Made by a program: the position numbers and the translations under genes. This document shows positions 15,373 to 23,348 of a stretch of DNA of 28,450 nucleotides, piece by piece. Source of the stretch: Rhodospirillaceae bacterium. GTDB lineage: Bacteria > Pseudomonadota > Alphaproteobacteria > Rhodospirillales > Magnetovibrionaceae. The stretch lies in the NCBI GenBank assembly GCA_029883045.1, contig JAOUJU010000002.1, forward strand, positions 1-28,450. Direction: 5' to 3'. The stretch's first letter is position 1. The number at the start of each line of letters is the position of its first letter. The notes under the pieces are model-generated. The model was not told the DNA's origin. It searched no databases and was given only the letters and a program-made list of their open reading frames with translations.

Positions 15373-15669
15373 ATGAACGATGATGTTATGCAGGGTATTA
15401 TTTTACGCCATCCGCAAGCCATTTTTCGCGAGGTGGATGAAGATGTATTTTTGGTTCATCCTGATGGCGTAACCATCTATAACCTCAACCCAACGGCCGC
15501 AGCAATTTGGCGGCTTATGGACCAGCCAAATAATGAGGCCTTAAGCGGAATGGAAATGGCCGAAATACTTTCTGCTGCATTCCCGGTAATATCGCTAGAA
15601 CGGCTACAATCAGATGTAAAAAATGTTCTTGGCGGGCTTGTGAACGAAGGTTTTGCGGTTAAGCAATAA
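15373..15669 (+). CDS. PqqD family peptide-binding protein
   Basis: A 98-residue protein with the PqqD winged-helix pattern: VDEDVFLVHPDG, then YNLNPTAAAIWRLMD, a helix around LSGMEMAEILSAAF and the final VNEGFAVKQ. PqqD-type proteins hold the leader of a precursor peptide for a modifying enzyme. Here the partner is the HprK-like protein 17 bases upstream. No radical SAM enzyme, cyclase or obvious precursor lies next to it. AAAAAGG precedes the ATG. I infer that the two genes act together. Confidence 0.85.
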   Translation: MNDDVMQGIILRHPQAIFREVDEDVFLVHPDGVTIYNLNPTAAAIWRLMDQPNNEALSGMEMAEILSAAFPVISLERLQSDVKNVLGGLVNEGFAVKQ

Positions 15670-15703
15670 TGTTTTAATTACATTTTATGCTTATATTTTG
15701 CGC

Positions 15704-16834
15704 TTACAATTTATTAAGGCGCGTAATTTGAACCCGACGATTGATATCGCCTTCGGGGTCGGTGGGGTCAAGCAGGCGTTCTTCGCCGAAGCCAACGGTT
15801 TCAAGCCTGCTAGCATCAATGCTAAATTCGGTTACCAAATAATCCAGCACCGACCTTGCGCGACGTTCGGAAAGGGCGATGTTGTATTCATTGTTTCCAA
15901 CTGCATCAGTGTGACCGGCAATTTCAAAGCGGTAACCTTTCAAGGCTTCAGAATTGAGTGCCGCCGCAAGATCATCAAGCGTGCCTTTGGTTTCTGGGCG
16001 TAAAATGGCTGAATCAAATTCGAAATAAACTTTTATATTTATAGATGGGCCATCGGTTAATTCTTCGGTCATGGAATTTGCGCTTTGGGTGAACTGAGGT
16101 TCAGGATCGCACGCCGAACGATCATCGGTGGCGCGAAGCCCAGCAGCTAGTATGCTTGCCTTGGAATCGCGCAGGTATTTACCGCCGCAGGTTGAACAAA
16201 GATCACGCGCATCTTTAAATACTTTTATGTTTTTGGAAATTTTTTCACTGTGTCTGCCGTACGAAAGAGCTGTTTCAAGGGTAATTATCGCCCGGTCAAT
16301 ACTGCCCGATAGGCCCTGCGATATGGCCATGTTATTCATTACCGCCGCGTCATCGGGGCAAAGTTCCAGCGCGCGTTTATATGATGTTTGTGCGTCGCCA
16401 TAAAAACCCAAGTAGTCAAACCCAATGCCAAGGGCAGAATGTAAGCGCCAGTCATCAGGTTTTTTTTCTGATGCATCACCAAGCAAGTTTATACCTTGTT
16501 CAATCCTGCCTTGGTTTATGCGAACTTTGCCAAGCTCAGCAAGGTAAGCCCCATCATTGGCAAATTTATTTCGCACTTTTTCTAGAATTTTTGCCGCTTC
16601 GTCTGTCTGGCCAGTCCAGCGCAGATTGCGCGATAATCCGAGATAGGCTTTAAGTTCATCTGGTTTTTGTTTTATAAGATTACGAAAATGATTTATCGCC
16701 TCGCCATATTGGGCAATTTCAACTGCATTTGCCCCGGCACCTGTTGACATATTTTCTGTTTTTCCGGCGCAGGCCGATATGGCAATAGCCATAAGTGAAA
16801 TAATAATTGAATTTCTACCAATTTTTAAAAACAT
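15704..16834 (-). CDS. Outer-membrane lipoprotein with TPR and OmpA domains
   Basis: A 376-residue lipoprotein. The signal ends in an ISAC lipobox (Cys22). Residues about 40-190 hold four to five tetratricopeptide repeats (for example YGEAINHFRNLIKQKPDELKA). A CSTC pair near 213 precedes a linker. The C-terminal OmpA-like peptidoglycan-binding domain has YFEFDSAIL, GHTDAVGNNEYN and LSERRA, which carry the Asp and Arg that bind diaminopimelate. It should link outer membrane and cell wall while the TPR part binds a partner. It is convergent with the PqqD gene (34-base gap). Ribosome binding site AAAAAGG. Similar TPR-OmpA lipoproteins are common in alphaproteobacteria, some near tad pilus genes, though none are seen here. 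Confidence 0.88.
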   Translation of the reverse strand: MFLKIGRNSIIISLMAIAISACAGKTENMSTGAGANAVEIAQYGEAINHFRNLIKQKPDELKAYLGLSRNLRWTGQTDEAAKILEKVRNKFANDGAYLAELGKVRINQGRIEQGINLLGDASEKKPDDWRLHSALGIGFDYLGFYGDAQTSYKRALELCPDDAAVMNNMAISQGLSGSIDRAIITLETALSYGRHSEKISKNIKVFKDARDLCSTCGGKYLRDSKASILAAGLRATDDRSACDPEPQFTQSANSMTEELTDGPSINIKVYFEFDSAILRPETKGTLDDLAAALNSEALKGYRFEIAGHTDAVGNNEYNIALSERRARSVLDYLVTEFSIDASRLETVGFGEERLLDPTDPEGDINRRVQITRLNKL

Positions 16835-16901
16835 ATCATTAGTGCCTTTTTAAATATGGGCCTGTTAAGTGCACGCCCACGATTTTGGGGCATCTTAGGC
16901 T

Positions 16902-16930
16902 ATTATATAACGTCAATAAGTACATATAAA
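16902..16930 (-). promoter_or_regulatory. Possible promoter of the TPR-OmpA gene
   Basis: On the minus strand a perfect TATAAT lies 17 bases after a weak TTTATA -35, about 70 bases before the start codon. The -35 match is poor. Confidence 0.35.
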
Positions 16931-17005
16931 CAGTGACGCTAATCACTATGAAACATAGCAATTATAGGGGTAAAAAACGTTTTATTGCCAAATAATTGTA
17001 ATAAA

Positions 17006-17863
17006 TTATGGCACAGATGGGGCTTCGCGTTGGTGCAGTTTGCCCATATTTTCAAAGTATGGCTTTATGAATTGTGAGTTAGATTTTTCAAACTCTTGCA
17101 GTGTTCCATCAAAATACACATGACCATCGTGCAGCATTACAATTCTGGGGCTAATCCGTTTCAGTAAATCTTTATCGTGGGTGATAATAATGCTTGTTCT
17201 TTCCCCGCTTTTGCCTTTGCCTTTATTATTTTTGTGGGTAGCGATTATAAGGTCATGAATCTGCATGGCGCTGGCTGGGTCCAGACCGGTCGTCGGTTCA
17301 TCATAAAAAATAACATTAGGGTTCATAGCAATAGCGCGCGCCACCGCAAGACGTTTGGCCATGCCGCCAGAAAGATCTGTTATGGGCATGGATAAAAATT
17401 CATCCGTAATCGGAAGACCAACAGATTGTAATGCGTGTGTGGCTATGGGTTTAATTTCAGCAGTAGATAAATTTTTAATTTCATCTAACCATAGCGCCAT
17501 GTTGTCCATGACCGAACCTGAAAAAAGTGCATTGTTTTGAAAGACCACGCCCCAGTGGGTGTGGATTAAGCTCATTTCTTGTTCATCGATGCTATTTAAT
17601 TTTGTTAATTGGGCAGGGTCGGTTTCATGATTGGCGACTAATACCTCGCCGCTGTCGGGCTTTAGCTGGCCTAAAATATGTTTAAGTAAAACCGTTTTAC
17701 CACAACCTGAACCGCCAACGATGGCAACTATTTCACCGCGATGAATGTCTAAATCAATTGCGTTTAATACCAAATTGTCATCAAACCCCTTTTTTAGGTT
17801 TTTGATGCTTATTTCAATTTCATTTGTTTTATAATACGACAAAGGACATTGCTTCGTTTTCAT
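17006..17863 (-). CDS. Mla-type ABC transporter ATP-binding protein
   Basis: A 285-residue ATPase with Walker A GGSGCGKT, Q-loop VVFQNNALF, signature LSGGMAKR, Walker B VIFYDEPTTGLDP and the switch His in ITHDKD. The GM in the signature and overall length resemble MlaF/Ttg2A, the ATPase of phospholipid and organic-solvent transporters of the MCE type. The start codon lies 35 bases inside the end of the upstream PAS gene, so the two are coupled. No permease or MCE substrate-binding gene is in the window, which leaves the ATPase orphaned locally. An alternative TTG start would shorten the overlap. Confidence 0.88.
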   Translation of the reverse strand: MKTKQCPLSYYKTNEIEISIKNLKKGFDDNLVLNAIDLDIHRGEIVAIVGGSGCGKTVLLKHILGQLKPDSGEVLVANHETDPAQLTKLNSIDEQEMSLIHTHWGVVFQNNALFSGSVMDNMALWLDEIKNLSTAEIKPIATHALQSVGLPITDEFLSMPITDLSGGMAKRLAVARAIAMNPNVIFYDEPTTGLDPASAMQIHDLIIATHKNNKGKGKSGERTSIIITHDKDLLKRISPRIVMLHDGHVYFDGTLQEFEKSNSQFIKPYFENMGKLHQREAPSVP

Positions 17864-18284
17864 TATTTTTGTGTACTAGCGGCAAGGAAACCATATGCCA
17901 TTTACGGTGGTCTTTGTTTTTCCAATCCAAAGTACCACTAGTAAAAACTATTTCTTGGGTTTTAATTATGCGATCGGTAAGATTGATAAGCTCTTCCTCG
18001 GCATAATCAAATTCGCCCTCAGACATTTTTTTCCCAGTAAGCTCTTTACCGTATTCGTTGGTTAAGTTGCCACCCCAAAAAAGGTATTTGTACATGTGTT
18101 CACCCTTAACCGGGCGCACAATGGATATGTGAGGCAGGAATTTTACCATATCTGGGTGCTGCAGGTCGGTGAATGATAAATCTCTTTTACCTTCTGTAAT
18201 TTTAGCAGCGGATGTCATGAATTCCTGTATTTGTGAATTTTCTTCGGCGTCTTTGCTTCCATTTTTGAACATCTGATACCCCAT
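17829..18284 (-). CDS. PAS-domain (PAS_5-like) protein
   Basis: About 151 residues from the chosen ATG. The pattern LPHISIVRPVKG, YKYLFWGGNLTNEYGKELTGKK and the final WHMVSLPLVHKN...MSFVVL is that of the PAS_5 group common in alphaproteobacteria. It stands alone without kinase or GGDEF output. The frame is open up to a TTG at 18359, and a second ATG lies at 18272 after a GGGG run, so the start is uncertain. Its end overlaps the ABC ATPase gene by 35 bases. It may sense a ligand or redox state and modulate the neighbouring transporter, which is only inference from coupling. Confidence 0.72.
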   Translation of the reverse strand: MGYQMFKNGSKDAEENSQIQEFMTSAAKITEGKRDLSFTDLQHPDMVKFLPHISIVRPVKGEHMYKYLFWGGNLTNEYGKELTGKKMSEGEFDYAEEELINLTDRIIKTQEIVFTSGTLDWKNKDHRKWHMVSLPLVHKNNENEAMSFVVL

Positions 18285-18424
18285 TATATTTTTACATTTG
18301 TGTGTTTTGGAGATGCGTTCTTGGGTGCGCAATATTGATTTATGAACAAGTTTAATCAAAAAACTGTGCTAATTCCACAATTGTATGCTTTATCGCCACG
18401 GGCTTGCATGATACACACCAGCCC

Positions 18425-20326
18425 ATGTTACGTCTTGATAAGGTCACTTATAGGGTCGGCGCTCGGGTTTTACTCGATGGGGCCGATGCCACCATAAACA
18501 CCGGACATCGCGTCGGCCTTGTGGGCCGTAACGGTACGGGTAAAACCACGCTTTTAAAGCTAATATCGGGTGATATTGAGCTTGATGGCGGGCATATTCA
18601 CTTGCCTACTCGCTGGAAAGTAGGCCTTACCCACCAAGAAGCACCATCTGGCAGCCAAAGCCTATTGGATACGGTCATGTCAGCCGACAAAGAGCTGGTG
18701 GCACTGGAAAACGAAGCCTTAACCGCCACTGATCCAGACCGCATTGGTGAAATTCATGCCCGCCTAGCAGATAAACAAGCCCACAGTGCGCACGCGCGCG
18801 CGGCCAGAATACTTGTGGGCTTGGGTTTTGATAATGACGCCCAGGGCCGCCCATGTGGTGAATTTTCCGGTGGTTGGCGAATGCGTGTGGCGCTGGCGTC
18901 GTTATTGTTTTCTGAGCCTGATTTGCTATTGCTGGATGAGCCGACCAACCATCTAGATCTTGAGGCAACATTATGGCTGGAAGGCTACCTTAAGGGCTAT
19001 CCCGGAACTATTGTGTTGGTTAGCCATGACCGTGAACTGCTAAACCGTGCAGTTAGTGAAATTTTGCATCTGGAACATTCAAAATTGACCCTTTATCAGG
19101 GTGGTTATGACAGGTTTGAAAGTACTAGGCGCGAACGTTTGCAGCTTAATGCTAAACAACGTGCCCGGCGCGAAGCTCAGACCGCGCACATCAGAGAATT
19201 TATTGATCGTTTTCGTTACAAGGCAAGCAAAGCCAAACAGGCCCAATCGCGCATCAAAATGCTTTCAAAAATGGAGCCCATCCCAGAAGACCGGGACGAA
19301 GCATCCATATCATTTAATTTCCCCGAACCAGCATTTTTGGCATCCCCACTGGTAACCACAGATAACGCATCAATTGGATACGATGGTAAAGCAGTGCTTT
19401 CCAATCTTGAACTGCGCATTGATAGCGAAGACCGCATTGCCCTGTTGGGGGCAAACGGTAATGGTAAATCAACACTGATAAAATTGTTGGCGGGTAAATT
19501 GCAGCCTCTTGAAGGCAGCATAAACAAGTCAAAGCGCCTTAGGGTTGGTTATTTTGCGCAGCATCAAGCAGATGAATTGGACGCCAGCGCAACCCCATAC
19601 ATTTTGATGGATCGCGCCCGTCCGCGTGACAACGAACCACAAGTTCGCGCCCAGCTGGGCCGGTTTGGTTTTTCGCAAGAACGCGCCGAAACTATTGTTG
19701 GCGATCTTTCCGGTGGAGAAAAAGCACGCCTTAACTTTGCCCTTATCAGTGCAGATAAACCAAATATTTTGTTGCTGGATGAACCGACCAACCATCTGGA
19801 TGTGGATTCCCGCCAAGCATTGGTGCATTCAATAAACGCATTCCCAGGGGCGGTAATAATTGTAAGTCATGATCCACACCTTATTGAAACCACGGCCGAT
19901 CAGTTCTGGTTGGTCGAAGATGGTAAAATTGAACCGTACGATGGCGACCTTGATGATTATCGTTCGCGCCTATTGGGCAAAAGGCAATCTTTGCGTGGGG
20001 AAAAGCCAGCCACAGAAAACGAGAAAAAACAACCAACAGTGACGGTTGATAAAAAAGAAGCAAGACGCCAATCTGCAGCGGCACGCGAAGCCTTGGTTCC
20101 CTTAAAAAAAGAAGCACAACAAGCCGAGGCATGGGTAAAACGCCTTGAACGAAAAAAAGCAGAAATAGCAAAAGAGCTAGCCAATCCTGAAATTTATTTA
20201 GAAGGCGCTGACAAAGAGCACGTGATTGATTTGCAAATGCGTTCAGCCAAAATTGAGGGCGACCTAGAAGATGCCGAGCAGGCTTGGTTGAAAGCGCTTG
20301 ATATTTTAGAAAAATCAACTGGGTAA
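18425..20326 (+). CDS. ABC-F family ATPase
   Basis: About 633 residues, two ABC cassettes without membrane segments. Cassette 1 has GRNGTGKTTLL, FSGGWRMR and LLLLDEPTNHLD. Cassette 2 has GANGNGKSTLI, LSGGEKARL and LLLLDEPTNHLD. The linker of about 80 residues (charged, RRERLQLNAKQ onward) lies between, and a C-terminal Lys/Glu/Ala coiled coil (about 540-630) resembles that of Uup/YheS. ABC-F proteins act on the ribosome as translation factors or confer antibiotic tolerance, and some bind branched DNA. I chose the ATG giving MLRLDKVTYRVG. An in-frame TTG lies 21 bases upstream. Neither has a clear ribosome binding site. Divergent from the PAS gene. Confidence 0.92.
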   Translation: MLRLDKVTYRVGARVLLDGADATINTGHRVGLVGRNGTGKTTLLKLISGDIELDGGHIHLPTRWKVGLTHQEAPSGSQSLLDTVMSADKELVALENEALTATDPDRIGEIHARLADKQAHSAHARAARILVGLGFDNDAQGRPCGEFSGGWRMRVALASLLFSEPDLLLLDEPTNHLDLEATLWLEGYLKGYPGTIVLVSHDRELLNRAVSEILHLEHSKLTLYQGGYDRFESTRRERLQLNAKQRARREAQTAHIREFIDRFRYKASKAKQAQSRIKMLSKMEPIPEDRDEASISFNFPEPAFLASPLVTTDNASIGYDGKAVLSNLELRIDSEDRIALLGANGNGKSTLIKLLAGKLQPLEGSINKSKRLRVGYFAQHQADELDASATPYILMDRARPRDNEPQVRAQLGRFGFSQERAETIVGDLSGGEKARLNFALISADKPNILLLDEPTNHLDVDSRQALVHSINAFPGAVIIVSHDPHLIETTADQFWLVEDGKIEPYDGDLDDYRSRLLGKRQSLRGEKPATENEKKQPTVTVDKKEARRQSAAAREALVPLKKEAQQAEAWVKRLERKKAEIAKELANPEIYLEGADKEHVIDLQMRSAKIEGDLEDAEQAWLKALDILEKSTG

Positions 20327-20354
20327 ATTAAATATCGCCAAAATAAATAATAAG

Positions 20355-20459
20355 ATGGCACCATTAAAAGAAAAATTATTAAGTGATGTCGGTGAACCAT
20401 TTCCGTTAAAGGTCGCGTCGAACCTATATTGGTGCGCCGTTGGCATGTTAGCGCGTTAG
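20355..20459 (+). CDS. Possible 34-residue small protein
   Basis: A short ORF starting MAPLKEKLLSDVGE and ending in AVGMLAR, located 28 bases after the ABC-F gene and convergent with the JAMM gene. Composition is protein-like (amphipathic, with a Trp-Cys pair). There is no good ribosome binding site, only AATAATAAG. It may be chance or a remnant of a longer gene. Confidence 0.2.
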   Translation: MAPLKEKLLSDVGEPFPLKVASNLYWCAVGMLAR

Positions 20460-20478
20460 ATAAAATTAAGAATTGATA

Positions 20479-20913
20479 TCAGATCTCAACTATTTCCAGA
20501 TTGGTTATGTGTGCATTTTTACGATCCAGATAAAATGCGCCAAATTCATTGGCCTGACCGTTTTTATCAACCCCAATAATTAACCACACGTGGTTTTTTT
20601 CAAAAGCATTTTCAATATCGCGTTTTGACGGTATAGGTGGCTTGCCCGGATGGGAATGGTAATTGCCAACAATTGTTTCGCCGGTTTTTTTGACTTCGCG
20701 CAATAGATCAAAATGAATTTTCGGATCAATTTCAAAACTGTTATGACCATTAACATCATTATCAATTTTTGTATTGGGGCTGGGAACCACGCGGGTTAGT
20801 GAAATATTTTCACCAACCGCGTTTCCCACCAATAAACCGCAACATTCATTGGGACGGGCAACCTCGGCCTCGTGCTTGATTTTTTCCAGCAAAGTTACCG
20901 GAATGTTTATCAC
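20479..20913 (-). CDS. JAMM/MPN+ metalloprotease (Mov34/Rad24 family)
   Basis: A 144-residue single-domain protein with an intact JAMM zinc site: Glu23 in NECCG, then HSHPGKPPIPSKRD with His86, His88, Ser96 and Asp99. Bacterial JAMM proteins of this size cleave C-terminal extensions from ubiquitin-like or sulfur-carrier proteins, or amide bonds in small molecules. No sulfur-carrier, E1-like or cysteine synthase gene is adjacent here. It begins with GTG, overlapping the stop of the upstream DUF6476 gene by 4 bases (GTGA), so translation is coupled. Confidence 0.9.
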   Translation of the reverse strand: MINIPVTLLEKIKHEAEVARPNECCGLLVGNAVGENISLTRVVPSPNTKIDNDVNGHNSFEIDPKIHFDLLREVKKTGETIVGNYHSHPGKPPIPSKRDIENAFEKNHVWLIIGVDKNGQANEFGAFYLDRKNAHITNLEIVEI

Positions 20914-21242
20914 GGGTTTAACCCTAGCCGGCTGAGAATTTTGCCGCTGGATATATCAATTACTATTATGGTGTCAGCGCCATTTTTGCCGTCGGTATCA
21001 ACCCTGATGGCCATGTGCTCACCGGTCATGTCGGTGCCTTCGATTGTGCTGCCCCGGGGTAGGTCTAGCAAAACATCTTGAATTGCATCAGCTTTACCCG
21101 ATTGTTGCTCAATCGTTTTATCGCTGGAAAAAAACGAAAAATCGGGGTTTTTTGCCTTTTGTATCATACCATAGACGATAAGAACCATCAGGGTGACAAT
21201 AATAAGTCCCATAAATACAACGATACCCTTGAGTGCATGCAT
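20910..21242 (-). CDS. DUF6476 family membrane-anchored protein
   Basis: A 110-residue protein with an N-terminal transmembrane helix (about 6-27) and a small soluble domain. The soluble part has LDLPRGSTIEG and ADTIIVIDISSGKIL, with beta-strand character like a short lipoprotein or inner-membrane accessory domain. This family is typical of alphaproteobacteria and commonly lies divergent to an RluA-type pseudouridine synthase gene, as here. Function unknown. The start codons of the two divergent genes are only 23 bases apart. Confidence 0.8.
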   Translation of the reverse strand: MHALKGIVVFMGLIIVTLMVLIVYGMIQKAKNPDFSFFSSDKTIEQQSGKADAIQDVLLDLPRGSTIEGTDMTGEHMAIRVDTDGKNGADTIIVIDISSGKILSRLGLNP

Positions 21243-21265
21243 GTTTTTGGTTCACTCTCATTATT

Positions 21266-22276
21266 ATGAATGACATTGATGATAACAACTTACCCGACTT
21301 AAGGACATACACCGTTGAAGTGCCTCCAGGCAAGGATGGGGAGCGCCTTGATAGAGTATTGACCGATGCGCTATCTGTTCATGATATTTCCCGTGCCAGG
21401 GTTCAGGCATTGCTGGATGAAGGAATGATTTCTTTGCTGCCAGCAACTGAAGGCGTGCCGTTAAAGGCAAAACACAAGGTAAAGCAGGGTGAAAAATATA
21501 ATGTCTGTATACCTGAACCTATTTCTGCTGTGCCTAGCCCTGAAAATATACCCATTGACGTGGTCTTTGAAGATGAAGACCTAATAGTAATAGATAAAGC
21601 ACCAGGAATGGTGGTTCATCCGGCTGCCGGCAATGCCACAGGAACGTTAGTTAATGCGCTTTTGTATCATTGTGAAGGCTCTCTTTCGGGCATAGGCGGG
21701 GTAGCGCGCCCGGGGATAGTCCACCGCCTTGATAAGGGGACTGGCGGGCTTATTGTTGCCGCCAAAAATGACCGCGCCCATCATGCTTTGAGCGAACAAT
21801 TTGCCGACCATAGCATTGACCGGGCCTACTTTGCCCTTGTTTGGGGTGTGCCGATGCCGCCCGAAGGCGATATTGAGGGCAATATTGCGAGGTCACCAAA
21901 TAATCGAAAAAAAATGGCTATAGTTAAAAATGGCGGAAAAACCGCTAAAACCCACTATCGAACGCTTAAAGCATTTGGGTCCGAGGCATCGTTGGTTGAG
22001 TGCGTGCTCTCAACCGGGCGAACACACCAGATAAGGGTGCACATGGCGTCAATTGGTCATCCGGTCATGGGAGATCAGGTTTATGGCGGTGGCGGTGGGG
22101 CCAAGGTAAAGCGTTTGGGTGGCGATGCAGCATTGGCTGTGGATAACTTGGGCCATCAAGCATTATATGCGTATAAATTGGGGTTTTTGCACCCAAAGAG
22201 CAGGGAACGGATACTGCTCGAGAGGAAATTACCTAGTTTTATCAATGAGATATATAATAAATTAGATAAAGTTTGA
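21266..22276 (+). CDS. RluA-family pseudouridine synthase, RluD-like
   Basis: About 336 residues. An N-terminal S4 RNA-binding domain (GERLDRVLTDAL...VQALLDEGMI) precedes the RluA catalytic domain with the catalytic Asp in GIVHRLDKGTGGL and the later LSTGRTHQIRVHM and HPVMGDQVYGG motifs. RluD makes pseudouridines 1911, 1915 and 1917 in helix 69 of 23S rRNA. Exact target site in this organism is inferred. The ATG at 21266 is preferred over a GTG 33 bases upstream that would overlap the divergent gene. Its stop codon lies within the -35 element of rpoH. Confidence 0.9.
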   Translation: MNDIDDNNLPDLRTYTVEVPPGKDGERLDRVLTDALSVHDISRARVQALLDEGMISLLPATEGVPLKAKHKVKQGEKYNVCIPEPISAVPSPENIPIDVVFEDEDLIVIDKAPGMVVHPAAGNATGTLVNALLYHCEGSLSGIGGVARPGIVHRLDKGTGGLIVAAKNDRAHHALSEQFADHSIDRAYFALVWGVPMPPEGDIEGNIARSPNNRKKMAIVKNGGKTAKTHYRTLKAFGSEASLVECVLSTGRTHQIRVHMASIGHPVMGDQVYGGGGGAKVKRLGGDAALAVDNLGHQALYAYKLGFLHPKSRERILLERKLPSFINEIYNKLDKV

Positions 22277-22302
22277 CATAAATAATACCCGAGTATTATG
22301 CT
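22273..22302 (+). promoter_or_regulatory. Sigma70-type promoter of rpoH
   Basis: A perfect TTGACA -35, an 18-base spacer and TATGCT -10. The TGA stop of the pseudouridine synthase gene is embedded in the -35. About 70 bases of leader follow, including a CTGCC/GGCAG hairpin with a GGGG loop at 22323-22336. Confidence 0.6.
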
Positions 22303-22350
22303 GAGTTATTGAAACCGTTGCGCTGCCGGGGGGCAGTCGTTTTCCACCAT

Positions 22351-22374
22351 ATGGAGAGCTGGCACGGCAACTAA
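22351..22374 (+). CDS. Leader mini-ORF (MESWHGN) coupled to rpoH
   Basis: A seven-codon ORF in the rpoH leader. Its TAA stop shares its last A with the ATG of rpoH (TAATGA arrangement). The GGAGAG within the mini-ORF is also the nearest purine-rich stretch before rpoH. It may couple rpoH translation to leader translation, or be chance. Confidence 0.3.
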   Translation: MESWHGN

Positions 22375-23300
22375 TGACTGAACATATAAAAATCTCGGGA
22401 GAAATTGAGATGGGCAGCAGTAAATATATCCCCCCGGTAAACCTTTCACCGGAACAAAACCTTAGTCGTTACCTTCAGGAAATAAGAAAGTTTCCAATGC
22501 TCAGCTTTGAGGTTGAGCAAAACCTTGCTTGTCGTTGGATTTATGGCGAAGACCAAGAAGCCGCAGAAAAGCTTGTAAACAGCCATCTGCGCCTTGTAGC
22601 CAAAATTGCCATGGGCTTTCGCGGTTATGGGTTGCCACTGGCAGAGCTTATTTCCGAAGGAAATATTGGCATGATGCAAGCGGTCGCAAAGTTTGACCCG
22701 GAAAAAGGTTTTCGTCTTTCGACCTATGCTATGTGGTGGATAAGGGCATCAATCCAAGAATACATTTTACGTTCATGGTCGCTGGTAAAAATGGGTACAA
22801 CCGCTGCCCAGAAAAAACTGTTTTTCAATCTTCGTCGCCTGAAAGGGCAGATGGACGCCTACGAAGACGGTGACTTGAAGCCAGAACATGTGGAGGCTAT
22901 TTCAAAACGCCTTGACGTAACAAAGGATGAGGTCATTTCAATGAACCGTCGCATGGCAGGCGGTGATGCATCGCTTAATTCGCCCGTGCGCATGGACGGC
23001 GAAGGGGAATGGCAGGACTGGCTTCAAGACGATTCGTTAAATCAAGAAGAAATGATATCTGATTTTCAGGAGCTTATACGTCGGCGCAGCCTTCTGAAGG
23101 GCGCCATGACCGGACTTACCGATCGTGAACGTATTATTCTTACTGAGCGACGCCTAAAATCAAGACCCGCAACGTTGGAAAATCTTAGCCAGTCATTTGG
23201 GATTTCTCGTGAACGTGTTCGCCAGATAGAAGAGCGCGCTTTTGGTAAAGTGCAAAAATCGGTAAAGAACACTTTGATCGAATTGAATATAGCTTCTTAA
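22374..23300 (+). CDS. rpoH: RNA polymerase heat-shock sigma factor sigma-32
   Basis: A 308-residue group 3 sigma factor. It shows region 1.2 (LSRYLQEIRKFPML), region 2 (NSHLRLVAKIAMGFRGYGLPLAELISEGNIGMM, GFRLSTYAMWWIRASIQEYIL), the RpoH box with the diagnostic QKKLFFNLRRLK and region 4 helix-turn-helix (LENLSQSFGISRERVRQIEERAF). It directs transcription of heat-shock genes, and many alphaproteobacteria carry two copies. It has its own sigma70-like promoter and a short leader with a hairpin and a mini-ORF. The gene is convergent with the membrane-protein gene at 23349. Confidence 0.95.
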   Translation: MTEHIKISGEIEMGSSKYIPPVNLSPEQNLSRYLQEIRKFPMLSFEVEQNLACRWIYGEDQEAAEKLVNSHLRLVAKIAMGFRGYGLPLAELISEGNIGMMQAVAKFDPEKGFRLSTYAMWWIRASIQEYILRSWSLVKMGTTAAQKKLFFNLRRLKGQMDAYEDGDLKPEHVEAISKRLDVTKDEVISMNRRMAGGDASLNSPVRMDGEGEWQDWLQDDSLNQEEMISDFQELIRRRSLLKGAMTGLTDRERIILTERRLKSRPATLENLSQSFGISRERVRQIEERAFGKVQKSVKNTLIELNIAS

Positions 23301-23348
23301 ACTTATCTAGTGTCGGCAGCGTTATTGGTTTACCGGTTTTATTGCGGT

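Noticed and set aside
15653..16003. 116-residue plus-strand ORF antisense to the OmpA domain
   Set aside because: It lies over a strong OmpA-like coding region on the other strand and has no motif.
19881..20318. 145-residue minus-strand ORF opposite the end of the ABC-F gene
   Set aside because: Leu/Phe-rich antisense of a Lys/Glu/Ala coiled coil, with no independent evidence.
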